Assembly (NCBI RefSeq): GCF_014697475.1
Contig: NZ_JACJRV010000014.1
Span: forward strand, 1-64,000
Source of the DNA: Nostoc sp. FACHB-152
GTDB lineage: Bacteria; Cyanobacteriota; Cyanobacteriia; Cyanobacteriales; Nostocaceae
DNA length: 64,000 nucleotides
Direction of reading: 5' to 3'
Shown: piece by piece, positions 56,401-64,000 of the stretch
How positions within the stretch are numbered: the stretch's first letter is position 1
Layout of the letters: every line of letters begins with the position of its first letter
Position numbers and translations under genes: made by a program
The notes under the pieces: model-generated
Seen by the model: the letters and a program-made list of their open reading frames with translations, nothing else
Databases searched by the model: none
Told to the model about the DNA's origin: nothing

Positions 56401-59400
56401 AGCTGTTTCTACCCCAGTAACGCGTTCGACAGCCAGCCCTGGTAATTCCAGTTGTGTATCACCCAAATTGAGCATATTAAACCACACCTGAAATAGAGGG
56501 TTGCGGCTAGTATCTCGCTCTAATTGCAGTGCTTCTACTATTTTTTCAAAGGGTGTGTCTTGGTGAGCATAGGCTCCTAAGGCAGTTTCTTTTACTTGGG
56601 CTAGTAGGGAAGCAAAACTTGGATCACCCGCAAAGTTAGTCCGTAAAACAACTGTGTTGATGAAAAATCCAATTAGCTGTTCAATTTCAGCTTGATTTCG
56701 ACCAGCAACAGGAGTCCCAATTAAAATATCTTCTTGACCAGTGTAGCGATGCAGTAATGTACCGAAAGCAGCCAATAAGGTCATGAATAATGTTACGCCT
56801 TGTTGACGCGAAACTTTTGTGAGTGACGCGCCCAAAGTCGGCGGTAACATCAAAGATTGACTGGCTCCCCGATAAGTTTGCACTAGAGGCCGTGGTTTAT
56901 CAGTGGGGAGTTCTAAAACTGTCGCCGCCCCAGCTAGCTGATTTTTCCAGTAATCTAGCTGTGTTTCTAGTCGCTTACCAGATAGCCACTGATGTTGCCA
57001 TACGGCAAAATCGGCATATTGGATTGGTAATGGTGGTAATGGGTTAGGTTTACCATCGAGAAAAGCTGCATAAGTTGCTGCTAACTGCTGCCACAAAATA
57101 CCTATTGACCAGCCATCAGAGGCAATGTGGTGCATTGCCAACATCAAGATATATTCCTCGGCGGCGATTTGTACCAAGGTAGCTCGCAGCATGAGGTCTG
57201 ATGTCAGGTTAAAGGGGCGTTTTGCCTCTTGGTTGAGGATTTGTTGTGCTTGTTGCCAAGGATCGCTTGATTGGGATAGTAGGGGCGGTAAGAGCGATCG
57301 CAAATCAATAATCTTGAGTTCAACTGGTCGAGGTAAGCTAATTACCTGTACAGGAATACCATCATCAGAAGTAATAAAAGTAGTTCTTAATGCTTCATGT
57401 TCTACAACAATCGCATCCAGAGATTTTTGTAGAACATCTATATGCAGTTGTCCCTGCAAATGCTGTGTATCAGTAATAATATATGCCGCACTGTCTGGTT
57501 CAAGTTGTTCTAAAAACCAGATGCGCTGTTGGGCAAAGGATAGAGGAAGAGATTCCCGCTTTGCCGGTTGAATAATAGATTGGGTAAGAGTAGTTTCTGT
57601 AATTTGGTGCTGGTCAATTACTTGGGCAAACTGAGCAATTGTCGGACTAGCAAACAAAGATTGTAGAGGAATTTCCACACCAAAAGCTTGGCGCACACGA
57701 GAAATTACTCTAGTCGCCAGCAGAGAATGACCGCCCAATTCAAAAAAGTTGTTGTGAATGCCGACCTGTTTTATCCCCAGCACTTTTGACCAGATAACAG
57801 CTAAGGTTTTTTCTGTATTGCTGCTAGGTGGTACAAAACTAGTTTCCCAGACCAAACTGGCTAAATCTGGTGCTGGTAATGCACGGCGATCTATTTTGCC
57901 GTTAGGGTTTAACGGTAGACTATCCAAAAATACAAATACAGCTGGCACCATATGTTCAGGTAGCTGACTTTGCAAAAAGCCACGCAATTGATGTTGGCTT
58001 GGTGCTGGTTCTGAGTTGGCTACAACATATGCTACAAGACGCTTCTCCCCAGGACTATCTTCTCTAGCAATCACTACAGTCTGCTGCACAGCAGGATGTT
58101 GACTCAGCCGGGCTTCAATTTCTCCTAATTCAATCCGAAAGCCACGAATCTTCACCTGATGATCAATCCGACCCAGAAACTCGATATTTCCATCTGGAAG
58201 ATAACGAACGAAATCACCAGCTTTGTAAAGCCGCTCTCCAGGTTCGCTACTCAACGGGTGAGAAATAAACTTCTGTTTAGTTAATTCTGGATTGTTGAGA
58301 TAGCCTCGCGCTAAACCACGACCACCAATGTAAAGTTCACCTGGTTCACCTTCAGGTACAGGCTGTAAATCTTCATCCAGAATATACACCTGTGTATTGG
58401 CGATCGGACGACCAATCGGAGCAACGTTATAATTAGTTCCGCTTTGACAAACCCAAAAGGTAGTATCAATAGAAACTTCTGTTGGGCCATAGCAATTAAC
58501 TAAAACATTATCTAATTTCAAACGAGCCAAAAATAGCTCTACGAGGTCTATCGGTAAAGCCTCACCACCACTGGTGACGTGTCTTAAACTTTGGCAATTT
58601 TCAATTCCCTCCTCCTCTAAAAGGACGCGCAGGATGGAAGGTACTAAACCAATGACTGTGATTTGCTGCTCAATAATGGTCTGCACAAGGTAAGCAGTAT
58701 CCTTATGCCCACCTGGACGAGCCATAATTAACTGACCCCCAAATGACAAAGGCCAAAATATCTGCCATACAGAAGGGTCAAAGCTAAAAGAAATAGTTTG
58801 TAAGACTTTATCTTGTGGTGTAATTTTAAAAGTTTTTTGCCGCCATTGTAATGTGTTGTAAATACCACAATGGGGAATCATCACACCTTTGGGGTTTCCT
58901 GTAGAACCTGATGTGTAGATAACGTAGCTCAAGTTATCAGGTGTGACTCCACTAACAGGATTTTCTTGACTGTTTTGGGCAATGTCTCCCCAATCTGAGT
59001 CCAGACAAATAACTTTAGTCTGAGAAATAGTTAGATTCTTAGCTAGATTCTTGGTAGTTAAAATTACTGGTGATTGAGTGTCTTCTAAGATATAGGCTAA
59101 ACGCTCTTGAGGATATTCTGGATCTAAGGGTATATAAGCTCCACCTGCTTTGAGAATGCCTAACAGTCCCACTATCATTTCTAAAGAGCGTTCCAGACAA
59201 ATGCCAACTAATACCTCTGGCCCTACTCCTAATTTTTGCAAGTAGTGTGCTAGCTGATTTGCCCGCCGATTTAACTGTTGATAAGTTAATTGCTGATTTC
59301 CAAATACTACAGCAGTGGCATCAGGAGAGCGTTTTACCTGCTCTTCAAACATCTCATGAAGACACAATACAGTCTCCTCCACTTGAGTTACATCAGCCTC

Positions 59401-59472
59401 CGACAGAATTTTGTCAGCATCGGAATTAGTGAAGTTACTGACATCAACGATTTGCTGACAGTCTAAATACAT
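53461..59472 (-). CDS. Two-module non-ribosomal peptide synthetase, A-PCP-C-A-PCP-TE
   Basis: The 2003-residue NRPS should activate and join two residues and release them by thioesterase. Domains: A1 (about 40-540; YTSGSTGNPKG, K526), PCP1 (S583 in GGHSLL), C (640-1080; HHIASDG at 781-787), A2 (1105-1610; FFTSGTTGVPKG, K1601), PCP2 (S1658) and TE (1720-2003; GGYSFGG with S1795). All catalytic motifs look intact and there is no epimerase. Specificity residues read by eye against GrsA are D-P-W-G-V-S-C-I-D-K for A1 and D-V-R-H-F-A-L-L-A-K for A2; I cannot assign either. Starting with an A domain, it needs no upstream donor. Its partner gene lies 82 bases upstream. The product is unknown. Confidence 0.95.
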   Translation of the reverse strand: MYLDCQQIVDVSNFTNSDADKILSEADVTQVEETVLCLHEMFEEQVKRSPDATAVVFGNQQLTYQQLNRRANQLAHYLQKLGVGPEVLVGICLERSLEMIVGLLGILKAGGAYIPLDPEYPQERLAYILEDTQSPVILTTKNLAKNLTISQTKVICLDSDWGDIAQNSQENPVSGVTPDNLSYVIYTSGSTGNPKGVMIPHCGIYNTLQWRQKTFKITPQDKVLQTISFSFDPSVWQIFWPLSFGGQLIMARPGGHKDTAYLVQTIIEQQITVIGLVPSILRVLLEEEGIENCQSLRHVTSGGEALPIDLVELFLARLKLDNVLVNCYGPTEVSIDTTFWVCQSGTNYNVAPIGRPIANTQVYILDEDLQPVPEGEPGELYIGGRGLARGYLNNPELTKQKFISHPLSSEPGERLYKAGDFVRYLPDGNIEFLGRIDHQVKIRGFRIELGEIEARLSQHPAVQQTVVIAREDSPGEKRLVAYVVANSEPAPSQHQLRGFLQSQLPEHMVPAVFVFLDSLPLNPNGKIDRRALPAPDLASLVWETSFVPPSSNTEKTLAVIWSKVLGIKQVGIHNNFFELGGHSLLATRVISRVRQAFGVEIPLQSLFASPTIAQFAQVIDQHQITETTLTQSIIQPAKRESLPLSFAQQRIWFLEQLEPDSAAYIITDTQHLQGQLHIDVLQKSLDAIVVEHEALRTTFITSDDGIPVQVISLPRPVELKIIDLRSLLPPLLSQSSDPWQQAQQILNQEAKRPFNLTSDLMLRATLVQIAAEEYILMLAMHHIASDGWSIGILWQQLAATYAAFLDGKPNPLPPLPIQYADFAVWQHQWLSGKRLETQLDYWKNQLAGAATVLELPTDKPRPLVQTYRGASQSLMLPPTLGASLTKVSRQQGVTLFMTLLAAFGTLLHRYTGQEDILIGTPVAGRNQAEIEQLIGFFINTVVLRTNFAGDPSFASLLAQVKETALGAYAHQDTPFEKIVEALQLERDTSRNPLFQVWFNMLNLGDTQLELPGLAVERVTGVETASKFDITLYVIEQTQGIQLQLVYNADLFAPERMMEMLHQFHHLLNQIVAVPEQVCSSYSLVTPQSQRLLPNPSVVLPQPDYQLVTTLFTAWADSNPEQTALSQGDRSFTYRELSNIAQTLAQGLMAYGVEPSDVVAVYGTRSFGLIASMLGILLSGGVLLTLDPKLPSYRHELMLQAAKAKYVLCLDGQCPQDNQLWQSLQIIYVNAQTGKIINLPQDSKTRELPRIKPDDAAYVFFTSGTTGVPKGVLGCHKGLAHFLHWQRQTFNIGLQDRVAQLTGLSFDVVLREIFLPLTSGATLCIPQAEDSLEPTQILRYLEREQISVLHTVPSLAQSWLVNVPVEVSLRKLRWLFLAGEPLKETLVQSWRAAFPQSGEIVNLYGPTETTLAKCYHRVPAVPTPGIQPVGLTLPQTQALVLTATNQLCGIGEVGEIVLRTPFRSLGYINASEENQARFVPNPFRNDEKDLLYYTGDRGRYRPDGLLEILGRRDHQIKIRGIRIEPGEIETALTQHPEVFQAVVIAREDIPGDQRLVAYIVPQPEAALSISALRRFLDRKLPQYMIPSAFAILDTLPLTANGKVDRRALPTPELSRQELEASFVAPRNQVEHQLAQIWQEVLGVQPIGVKDNFFELGGHSLLAVRLFWQIEQTFGVKLPLAILFQSGTIEALAQILAPKTAASQQQLSPPTWSSLVAIQPNGSKPPFFCIHGLGGEVLCFRELALHLGSDQPFYGLQPQGLDGKQPLITRLEDMAAHYIKEIKAIQPQGPYFLGGYSFGGFVAFEMAQQLRQQGEQVATLVFIDSCRPESTQRLPFVQRIGEHFRNLVEMGPSYLRQRVKVWRTVARDSFNRSKYYLKKRSNDVLNIQPIYLLDSAQKLSETDQHVEIMEVNIQAVSEYNFRVYPGKAVLMRTDDRERLDAIGVQYDPLFGWGDLIAGGLDVEQIPGYHLGLFQEPYVKVLAAKLQAHLDQVAGFMGGERLEARD

Positions 59473-59554
59473 ATTGCTTAATTTTGAATAAGTAGTTAGT
59501 TACACAAAGCTTAAAGTCAGCTATCTATACGGATGCTTATAGATATGACAGATT

Positions 59555-60211
59555 TTAGTTCACACTGGCTTTGGCTAAAGCCAAGGCTTGACTAGCTTTA
59601 GAGAAGTTATCTTCATTTCTAAATTGATCTTTAAAGCGTTTCAAATAAGCTTCTAAATATCTCACTCGACAATGTAAATCCTCTGCACTTATCAAAAAAG
59701 GCAGGTCAGATTCAACCATAAACCGAATAGCCAGTATTGGAGTTGGGCTACGCAGAGGACGGAAGTTAGGGTTGTGCAATCCTGGAGTTTGATTATGTTT
59801 GTGAAATTCGCCTAACATTAGCCCTGACTCAACAAATAAAGGCTTCAGTTGTTTTTGTACATTGTCGATTAATCTTGGTGCATTCTCGTGAGTTACCTCA
59901 GGAAAAATGAGAAGTATAGCTTTATAAATTGCTTCTTCTGGCTCTGTTGGCTCTAACTCTAGAAAAGCATTTAAATACTTTAATACTATATTGGCAATTT
60001 CTTGAGTATCTAAATTTTTAGAGCGAATAACTTTTAATCTAATACTGTTTAAATTTAATGCTTTAGGCATATATGGGCAAACAGGCCCAATTCTCCCCAA
60101 ATCAGTATGGGGTTTCGCTAAGGAGCTTCTCAACCAATTCCAAGTTTCAACTAAATAGGGTATATCTTGCTGAATCTGATGAATATCATCAGGTGTATAG
60201 AGTTGCGCCAT
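59555..60211 (-). CDS. Conserved protein in NRPS operon, DUF6875-like
   Basis: The 218-residue protein has no signal peptide or membrane span. Two blocks look strongly conserved: GRIGPVCPYMPKAL (about 39-52), and EFHKHNQTPGLHNPNFRPLRSPTPILAIRFMVESDLPFLIS (134-174), rich in His, Asn and Arg as in an active site. It resembles proteins that I recall as DUF6875, often found beside biosynthetic genes; the name needs checking. Located 82 bases upstream of the NRPS on the same strand, it is probably first in a two-gene operon. It could supply or modify a substrate or the carrier-bound intermediate. That role is inference. Confidence 0.7.
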   Translation of the reverse strand: MAQLYTPDDIHQIQQDIPYLVETWNWLRSSLAKPHTDLGRIGPVCPYMPKALNLNSIRLKVIRSKNLDTQEIANIVLKYLNAFLELEPTEPEEAIYKAILLIFPEVTHENAPRLIDNVQKQLKPLFVESGLMLGEFHKHNQTPGLHNPNFRPLRSPTPILAIRFMVESDLPFLISAEDLHCRVRYLEAYLKRFKDQFRNEDNFSKASQALALAKASVN

Positions 60212-61612
60212 AGCTAAATTATGATAACTAGATGTTCTTTGTTTTGTGATGTTTAAAAGACTAGGTTGATGAAAAAAGAATCTAAAGCGTATATAAAATA
60301 GCTTTCGTTTCTTCGCTAATTAATTAACTTATAAGCTGTTTTTTTTGCAAACCTATTAAATCAAATAATTGAAAATTATATTGTTAGTCTACCATCCAAA
60401 GATAGAGATTAAATTTTATTTAGGGTTTCACAAAATAATCTATCTCTAAAAACTTTTTTCACGAAAAAATAGTCTAATAACTACAAACAGGCTTCAATAT
60501 TAAATTTAGCTGGTATTGAGTAAGTTGGTTTTTATATACTTAAGCATTTGCCTAAACATTTATACTCGTCCTATGAATAGTAATTTTAATGACTGTATAA
60601 TTTTGTTATTTAATAGTTTGCATAATTTCTTGCCAATCACAACATTACATTAAGTTATTTCATAAAATCTTTACGCAAAACCACATCATAGGAATCAATT
60701 GTAAAAACAATGTTAAGTAGATATTCGTTCAGGGTAAGTGTAATCACTACCACATCTACAAAATTAGTATCTTACATTAAAAAGGGGTTTTAAAGCATAC
60801 TTAAGCAGATTAATGTAATATAGATAACTAAAAAAATGCCAGAATTAGAAATTTAGCAAGTTATCAAATAACATTAATGTAAAATGCAAATATTATCACT
60901 CTATCATGTCGGATTCAGCCGCAAATATATACAGTTGCTATAAAGTTATCTGCGTGATCATGGTAGATGCAGTTATTACATGGCTATTAAATTCGACAAA
61001 AATATGGCAGTTGTAGCTCTGGTTAACTGCTCATAGTTGGTAGATATTTAGCATTTGTGCATCACAAAATTCTCGACTTATGTGAGAAATCGCAGATAGG
61101 AGGATCTCAATTTTTACAAATTAATTAAATAGGATGGCTATAAATAGTTTTTTATGAGAAAAATGCTTTTTACTCTACTTTTATCTAATTATTGATTAAA
61201 AATTATATAAACTTATGGTTGGACAGTCAAAGCTAAAAGCTGAAATTAATCTCAAATGTAGTAGTTAATAATTACCTAAGTAACTGAAATATGTACATTC
61301 TAGAAATTTAGATAATCATTTTTTAGGCAAAATTAACTAATATTTACCTTAACTAAATAAATATTAATATTAGAAGAAGTATTGCAAACAAAAGTCACGC
61401 AAATTGATGCAAAAACTTGCATAGTTCCAGACATAATGCTTAGAAGGCAAGCGCAAAAAAAATTCATTTGTGTCAGATTTGATGTCGATAACCTGCTTCG
61501 ACTTCAGGGGAGGATTTAAAAATAAAGACTCCGGCACAATCAACCTGAAGAGCAATTGCTGGGAAGCAGAGAGTCAGTGAAATAGAAAAATTAAGAGAGA
61601 GCTTAAAGTTAT
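60212..61612. other. 1.4-kb A/T-rich intergenic region, NRPS operon / glgP
   Basis: This is the longest gene-free stretch in the window and separates divergent transcripts. It holds four copies of a 9-base motif (60645-60882) but none of the dispersed repeats found elsewhere. A 61-codon minus-strand frame (61370-61555) lacks a ribosome site and looks random. Very short forward frames (such as 60960) are not gene-like. A small RNA is possible but nothing specific supports one. Confidence 0.6.
60645..60882. promoter_or_regulatory. Cluster of four TTACATTAA motifs
   Basis: The exact 9-mer occurs as TTACATTAA at 60645-60653 and 60772-60780, and as its reverse complement TTAATGTAA at 60810-60818 and 60874-60882. 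Sites one and four are followed, in motif orientation, by GTTATTT. TTACATT matches the half-site of HLR1, the direct-repeat element bound by RpaB. The cluster is 434-671 bases upstream of the NRPS operon and more than 700 upstream of glgP. Confidence 0.5.
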
Positions 61613-63826
61613 ATGGCTAACAGCAGTGCAAAGAGCGCATCGCTACGTTTAAGAGAAAAGTTACCTTTTCCGCTCAAGCGTTTAGCAGATTTGGCTTATA
61701 ACTACTGGTGGAGTTGGACAAGCGATCGCATATCCTTATTTCAAACTATCGATCCTCAAGAATGGGAACGTTGTGGGCATAACCCAGTAGCAATATTAGA
61801 GTCAGCCAGTTACGAACGCCTCACCCAATTGGCGGAAGACCCACTATACCTAAAGCAGATTTCGGCCTTAGCACAAGAGTTTGACCAATACATGGCACAA
61901 AAAGATACTTGGGTGAGTCGAGTTGCACCGCAAGTGTCTGCTGAACACCCCATCGCTTATTTCTGTGCCGAATTTGGCATCCATGAATCTTTACCCGTTT
62001 ACTCTGGCGGCTTGGGGATTTTAGCGGGAGATCACCTCAAATCATCATCAGATTTGGGTGTACCAATGGTTGGCGTGGGCTTATTGTATCGCCAAGGTTA
62101 CTTTCGCCAACGTTTAAATCGTCAAGGTTGGCAAGAAGATTATTACTTAGATAATCCTTTTCACAGAATGCCCTTAGAGTTAATTCAGAACGAACAAGGG
62201 CAACCACTTACTATCCAATTAGAAATTCGCCAACGGCAAGTAAAAGTCCAAATTTGGAAAGTGCAAGTTGGGCGAGTAACATTATATTTACTAGATAGCG
62301 ATCGCGAAGACAATGATCCTATCGACCGTTGGCTGACAGGACACTTGTATGGTGGTAACTTAGAAACCCGCATTGCCCAAGAAGTCGTTTTAGGAATTGG
62401 TGGTGTCCGCGCCTTAACAGCCTTGGGAATTAAACCTGCTGTTCATCACCTCAACGAAGGTCATGCTGCGTTCTGTACCCTAGAAATTGCCCGTCAAGAA
62501 ATCGAACGGACAGGTAAATCCTTCTACGATATTGAAGCCAGCGTGCGGAACAGTTGTGTATTCACCACCCACACCCCCGTTCCCGCAGGTCACGATGTCT
62601 TCTCACCTGATTTAATTGACTCTTTCTTTGCCCACTACTGGCCACAATTGCGGTTGTCCCGCGAACAATTTTTAGCCTTAGGGGCGCGGCGACTCGGCGA
62701 CCCTTGGGAACCCTTTGGCATGACAGTGTTAGCATTGCGGATGTGTCGTGCTTGCAACGGTGTCAGCGAATTGCACGGCAAAGTCTCCCGTAAGATGTGG
62801 ACTGTTCTTTATCCCCATCGCACAGAAGACAGCGTACCCATTGGTTACATTACTAATGGTGTTCATGCACCAACTTGGACTGCACCTTTAATGGCTGATT
62901 TGTATAACCAGTATTTAGGCGAAGACTGGAAAACTCATGCAGTTGACCCGCAGATGTGGGCTAAAGTTGACGACATTCCCAACGAAGAATTATGGGCAAG
63001 ACATCAAATCCTCAAAGAAAGATTGATTGCCTACACTCGCTATAAAATTAAAAAATCACGAGAACATCGGGGTGAAGATCATCAACACATTCACGCTGTT
63101 GATAGCTTGCTTGACCCGAATGTACTCACAATTGGATTTGCCCGACGCTTCAGCCCTTACAAACGCGGTGATCTGATTTTACGGGATGCGGAACGAGCAT
63201 TGAAGATTTTTGGCAATCCTCAGCGACCAGTCCAAATTGTGTTTGCGGGTAAAGCACACCCAGCCGATGAAGAAGGTAAACGCATTATCCAGCGTTTGAT
63301 GGAGTGGTGTCACAATTCCGGCATTGTTAACCGCGTGGCTTTTATTGAAGATTACGACATCTACACCGGACAAAAACTCGTGCAAGGCGTGGATGTTTGG
63401 TTAAATAATCCTCGTCGTCCCTTAGAAGCATCTGGTACAAGTGGGCAGAAAGTATGCTTTAATGGCGGAATTAATTGCAGCGTTTTAGATGGTTGGTGGT
63501 GTGAAGGCTACCAAGCTGATGCAGATGGCAAAGGCACTAATGGTTGGGCAATTGGTGAAGATGCTCACACAAGCGATCAAGAATTGCAAGACGGCATAGA
63601 TTCTCAATCACTGTATCATTTGTTAGAGTCAGAAATTGTGCCTCTGTACTATGACCAAGATGAGCAAGGTATTCCTCACCGTTGGTTACAGATGATGAAA
63701 GCATCAATTAAGACCAATGCACCATTGTTCAATACTGACAGAATGATTGCTGATTACGTTTCACAGGTGTATGTCCCAGAAATTGCTGCCCGTGTTGAAC
63801 CAATTTTGGCTAAGATTCTGCTTTAA
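61613..63826 (+). CDS. glgP: Alpha-glucan (glycogen) phosphorylase, GT35
   Basis: This PLP-dependent enzyme releases glucose-1-phosphate from glycogen. The 737-residue sequence belongs to the shorter bacterial subgroup, which lacks the regulatory N-terminus of muscle-type phosphorylase. Landmarks are YFCAEFGIHESLPVYSGGLGILAGDHLKSSSDLGVPMVGVGLLY (about 122-166), HHLNEGHAAF, FTTHTPVPAGHDVF, and RRPLEASGTSGQKVCFNGGINCSVLDGWW, with the PLP-binding Lys K613. A strong terminator follows. Glycogen breakdown at night fuels respiration in cyanobacteria, and heterocyst-formers often carry several phosphorylases. It is monocistronic behind a 1.4-kb upstream region. Confidence 0.95.
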   Translation: MANSSAKSASLRLREKLPFPLKRLADLAYNYWWSWTSDRISLFQTIDPQEWERCGHNPVAILESASYERLTQLAEDPLYLKQISALAQEFDQYMAQKDTWVSRVAPQVSAEHPIAYFCAEFGIHESLPVYSGGLGILAGDHLKSSSDLGVPMVGVGLLYRQGYFRQRLNRQGWQEDYYLDNPFHRMPLELIQNEQGQPLTIQLEIRQRQVKVQIWKVQVGRVTLYLLDSDREDNDPIDRWLTGHLYGGNLETRIAQEVVLGIGGVRALTALGIKPAVHHLNEGHAAFCTLEIARQEIERTGKSFYDIEASVRNSCVFTTHTPVPAGHDVFSPDLIDSFFAHYWPQLRLSREQFLALGARRLGDPWEPFGMTVLALRMCRACNGVSELHGKVSRKMWTVLYPHRTEDSVPIGYITNGVHAPTWTAPLMADLYNQYLGEDWKTHAVDPQMWAKVDDIPNEELWARHQILKERLIAYTRYKIKKSREHRGEDHQHIHAVDSLLDPNVLTIGFARRFSPYKRGDLILRDAERALKIFGNPQRPVQIVFAGKAHPADEEGKRIIQRLMEWCHNSGIVNRVAFIEDYDIYTGQKLVQGVDVWLNNPRRPLEASGTSGQKVCFNGGINCSVLDGWWCEGYQADADGKGTNGWAIGEDAHTSDQELQDGIDSQSLYHLLESEIVPLYYDQDEQGIPHRWLQMMKASIKTNAPLFNTDRMIADYVSQVYVPEIAARVEPILAKILL

Positions 63827-63863
63827 AGTGTTTAAAGAATTGTAATTTTCCTGGTTCAATAGA

Positions 63864-63891
63864 GGGGTAGGTTAACCTACCCCTTTTTTTT
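63864..63891 (+). terminator. Rho-independent terminator of glgP
   Basis: GGGGTAGGTTAACCTACCCC (63864-63883) is a perfect palindrome followed by eight T residues, 38 bases past the glgP stop. Confidence 0.93.
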
Positions 63892-63948
63892 ATCAGAACG
63901 CATATAAACGCAGATAATTTCATCTATATGCATCTACGATTTTAGATT

Positions 63949-64000
63949 ATGAAAATTTGGCAAGCTGACTTTTATCGTAGCCCACAACAAGATGGCACTG
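63949..64000 (+). CDS. Tab2/Atab2-like protein (5' fragment)
   Basis: An ATG opens a frame, MKIWQADFYRSPQQDGT, that runs off the window. This opening matches the cyanobacterial and plastid Tab2 (DUF1092) family, whose members begin with a similar xIWxxDFYRRPxxD motif. In algae and plants Tab2 is an RNA-binding factor for translation of photosystem I mRNA psaB. Only 17 codons are visible, so this rests on the N-terminal signature. Confidence 0.6.
   Translation, partial: MKIWQADFYRSPQQDGT

Noticed and set aside
61370-61555. 61-codon minus-strand frame upstream of glgP
   Set aside because: Random-looking sequence with no ribosome site, in a long regulatory spacer.

Overview
This window reads as the core chromosome of a filamentous, heterocyst-forming cyanobacterium of the Nostoc/Anabaena/Calothrix group. 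The evidence is frequent GCGATCGC (HIP1) octamers, a photosynthetic and carbon-metabolism gene set, an adjacent flavodiiron pair of the heterocyst type, a kaiABC cluster with an N-terminally shortened KaiA followed by an HgdD-like TolC, and intergenic regions packed with short tandem and palindromic repeats typical of Nostocales. No tRNA, rRNA, CRISPR array, transposase or prophage gene was seen. The contig cuts a gene at each end.

Layout. 0-10 kb: cobM, lgt, a flavodiiron operon (Flv3-type with an intact iron site, then Flv1-type with a degenerate one), a Cys-rich protein, a toxin-antitoxin pair whose PIN toxin carries an in-frame stop, an ExoD-like protein and a diacylglycerol-kinase-like lipid kinase. 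10.5-16.3 kb: a four-gene ABC importer of the CmpABCD/NrtABCD class; pocket residues and nearness to kaiABC favour bicarbonate over nitrate. Its cmpC-cmpD gap holds a 42-bp tandem array. 17-25 kb: SelO, then a large CHASE-PAS-GAF hybrid kinase translationally coupled to a REC-GGDEF protein. 25-30 kb: glycerate kinase with Ycf20, a lipoprotein, and an ArnT-like glycosyltransferase. 29.8-39 kb: a CBS-domain hybrid kinase divergent from kaiA-kaiB-kaiC-hgdD. 39-49 kb: small conserved cyanobacterial proteins, two abutting MITE-like elements, a Cys-less rhodanese, RNase D, two CAP-domain proteins around a BON protein, trpB, a PEP-CTERM protein and a SUI1 factor. 48.7-64 kb: a GAF/PAS hybrid kinase, S-formylglutathione hydrolase, a two-gene NRPS locus, a 1.4-kb regulatory gap, glycogen phosphorylase and the start of a Tab2-like gene.

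How it fits together. Several genes serve carbon and redox balance: bicarbonate import, photorespiratory glycerate recycling, glycogen breakdown, and O2 photoreduction by flavodiiron proteins. The clock genes sit beside a multidomain kinase that may connect to them, but that link is inference. The least described locus is the NRPS (A-PCP-C-A-PCP-TE, predicted to join two residues) with an upstream conserved partner, beside a regulatory gap holding four copies of a 9-bp motif. Other items worth checking are a pair of related small-RNA-like units, a perfect 44-bp A/T palindrome, and the 42-bp hairpin array inside the transporter operon. All family assignments come from reading motifs by eye; no database search was run.
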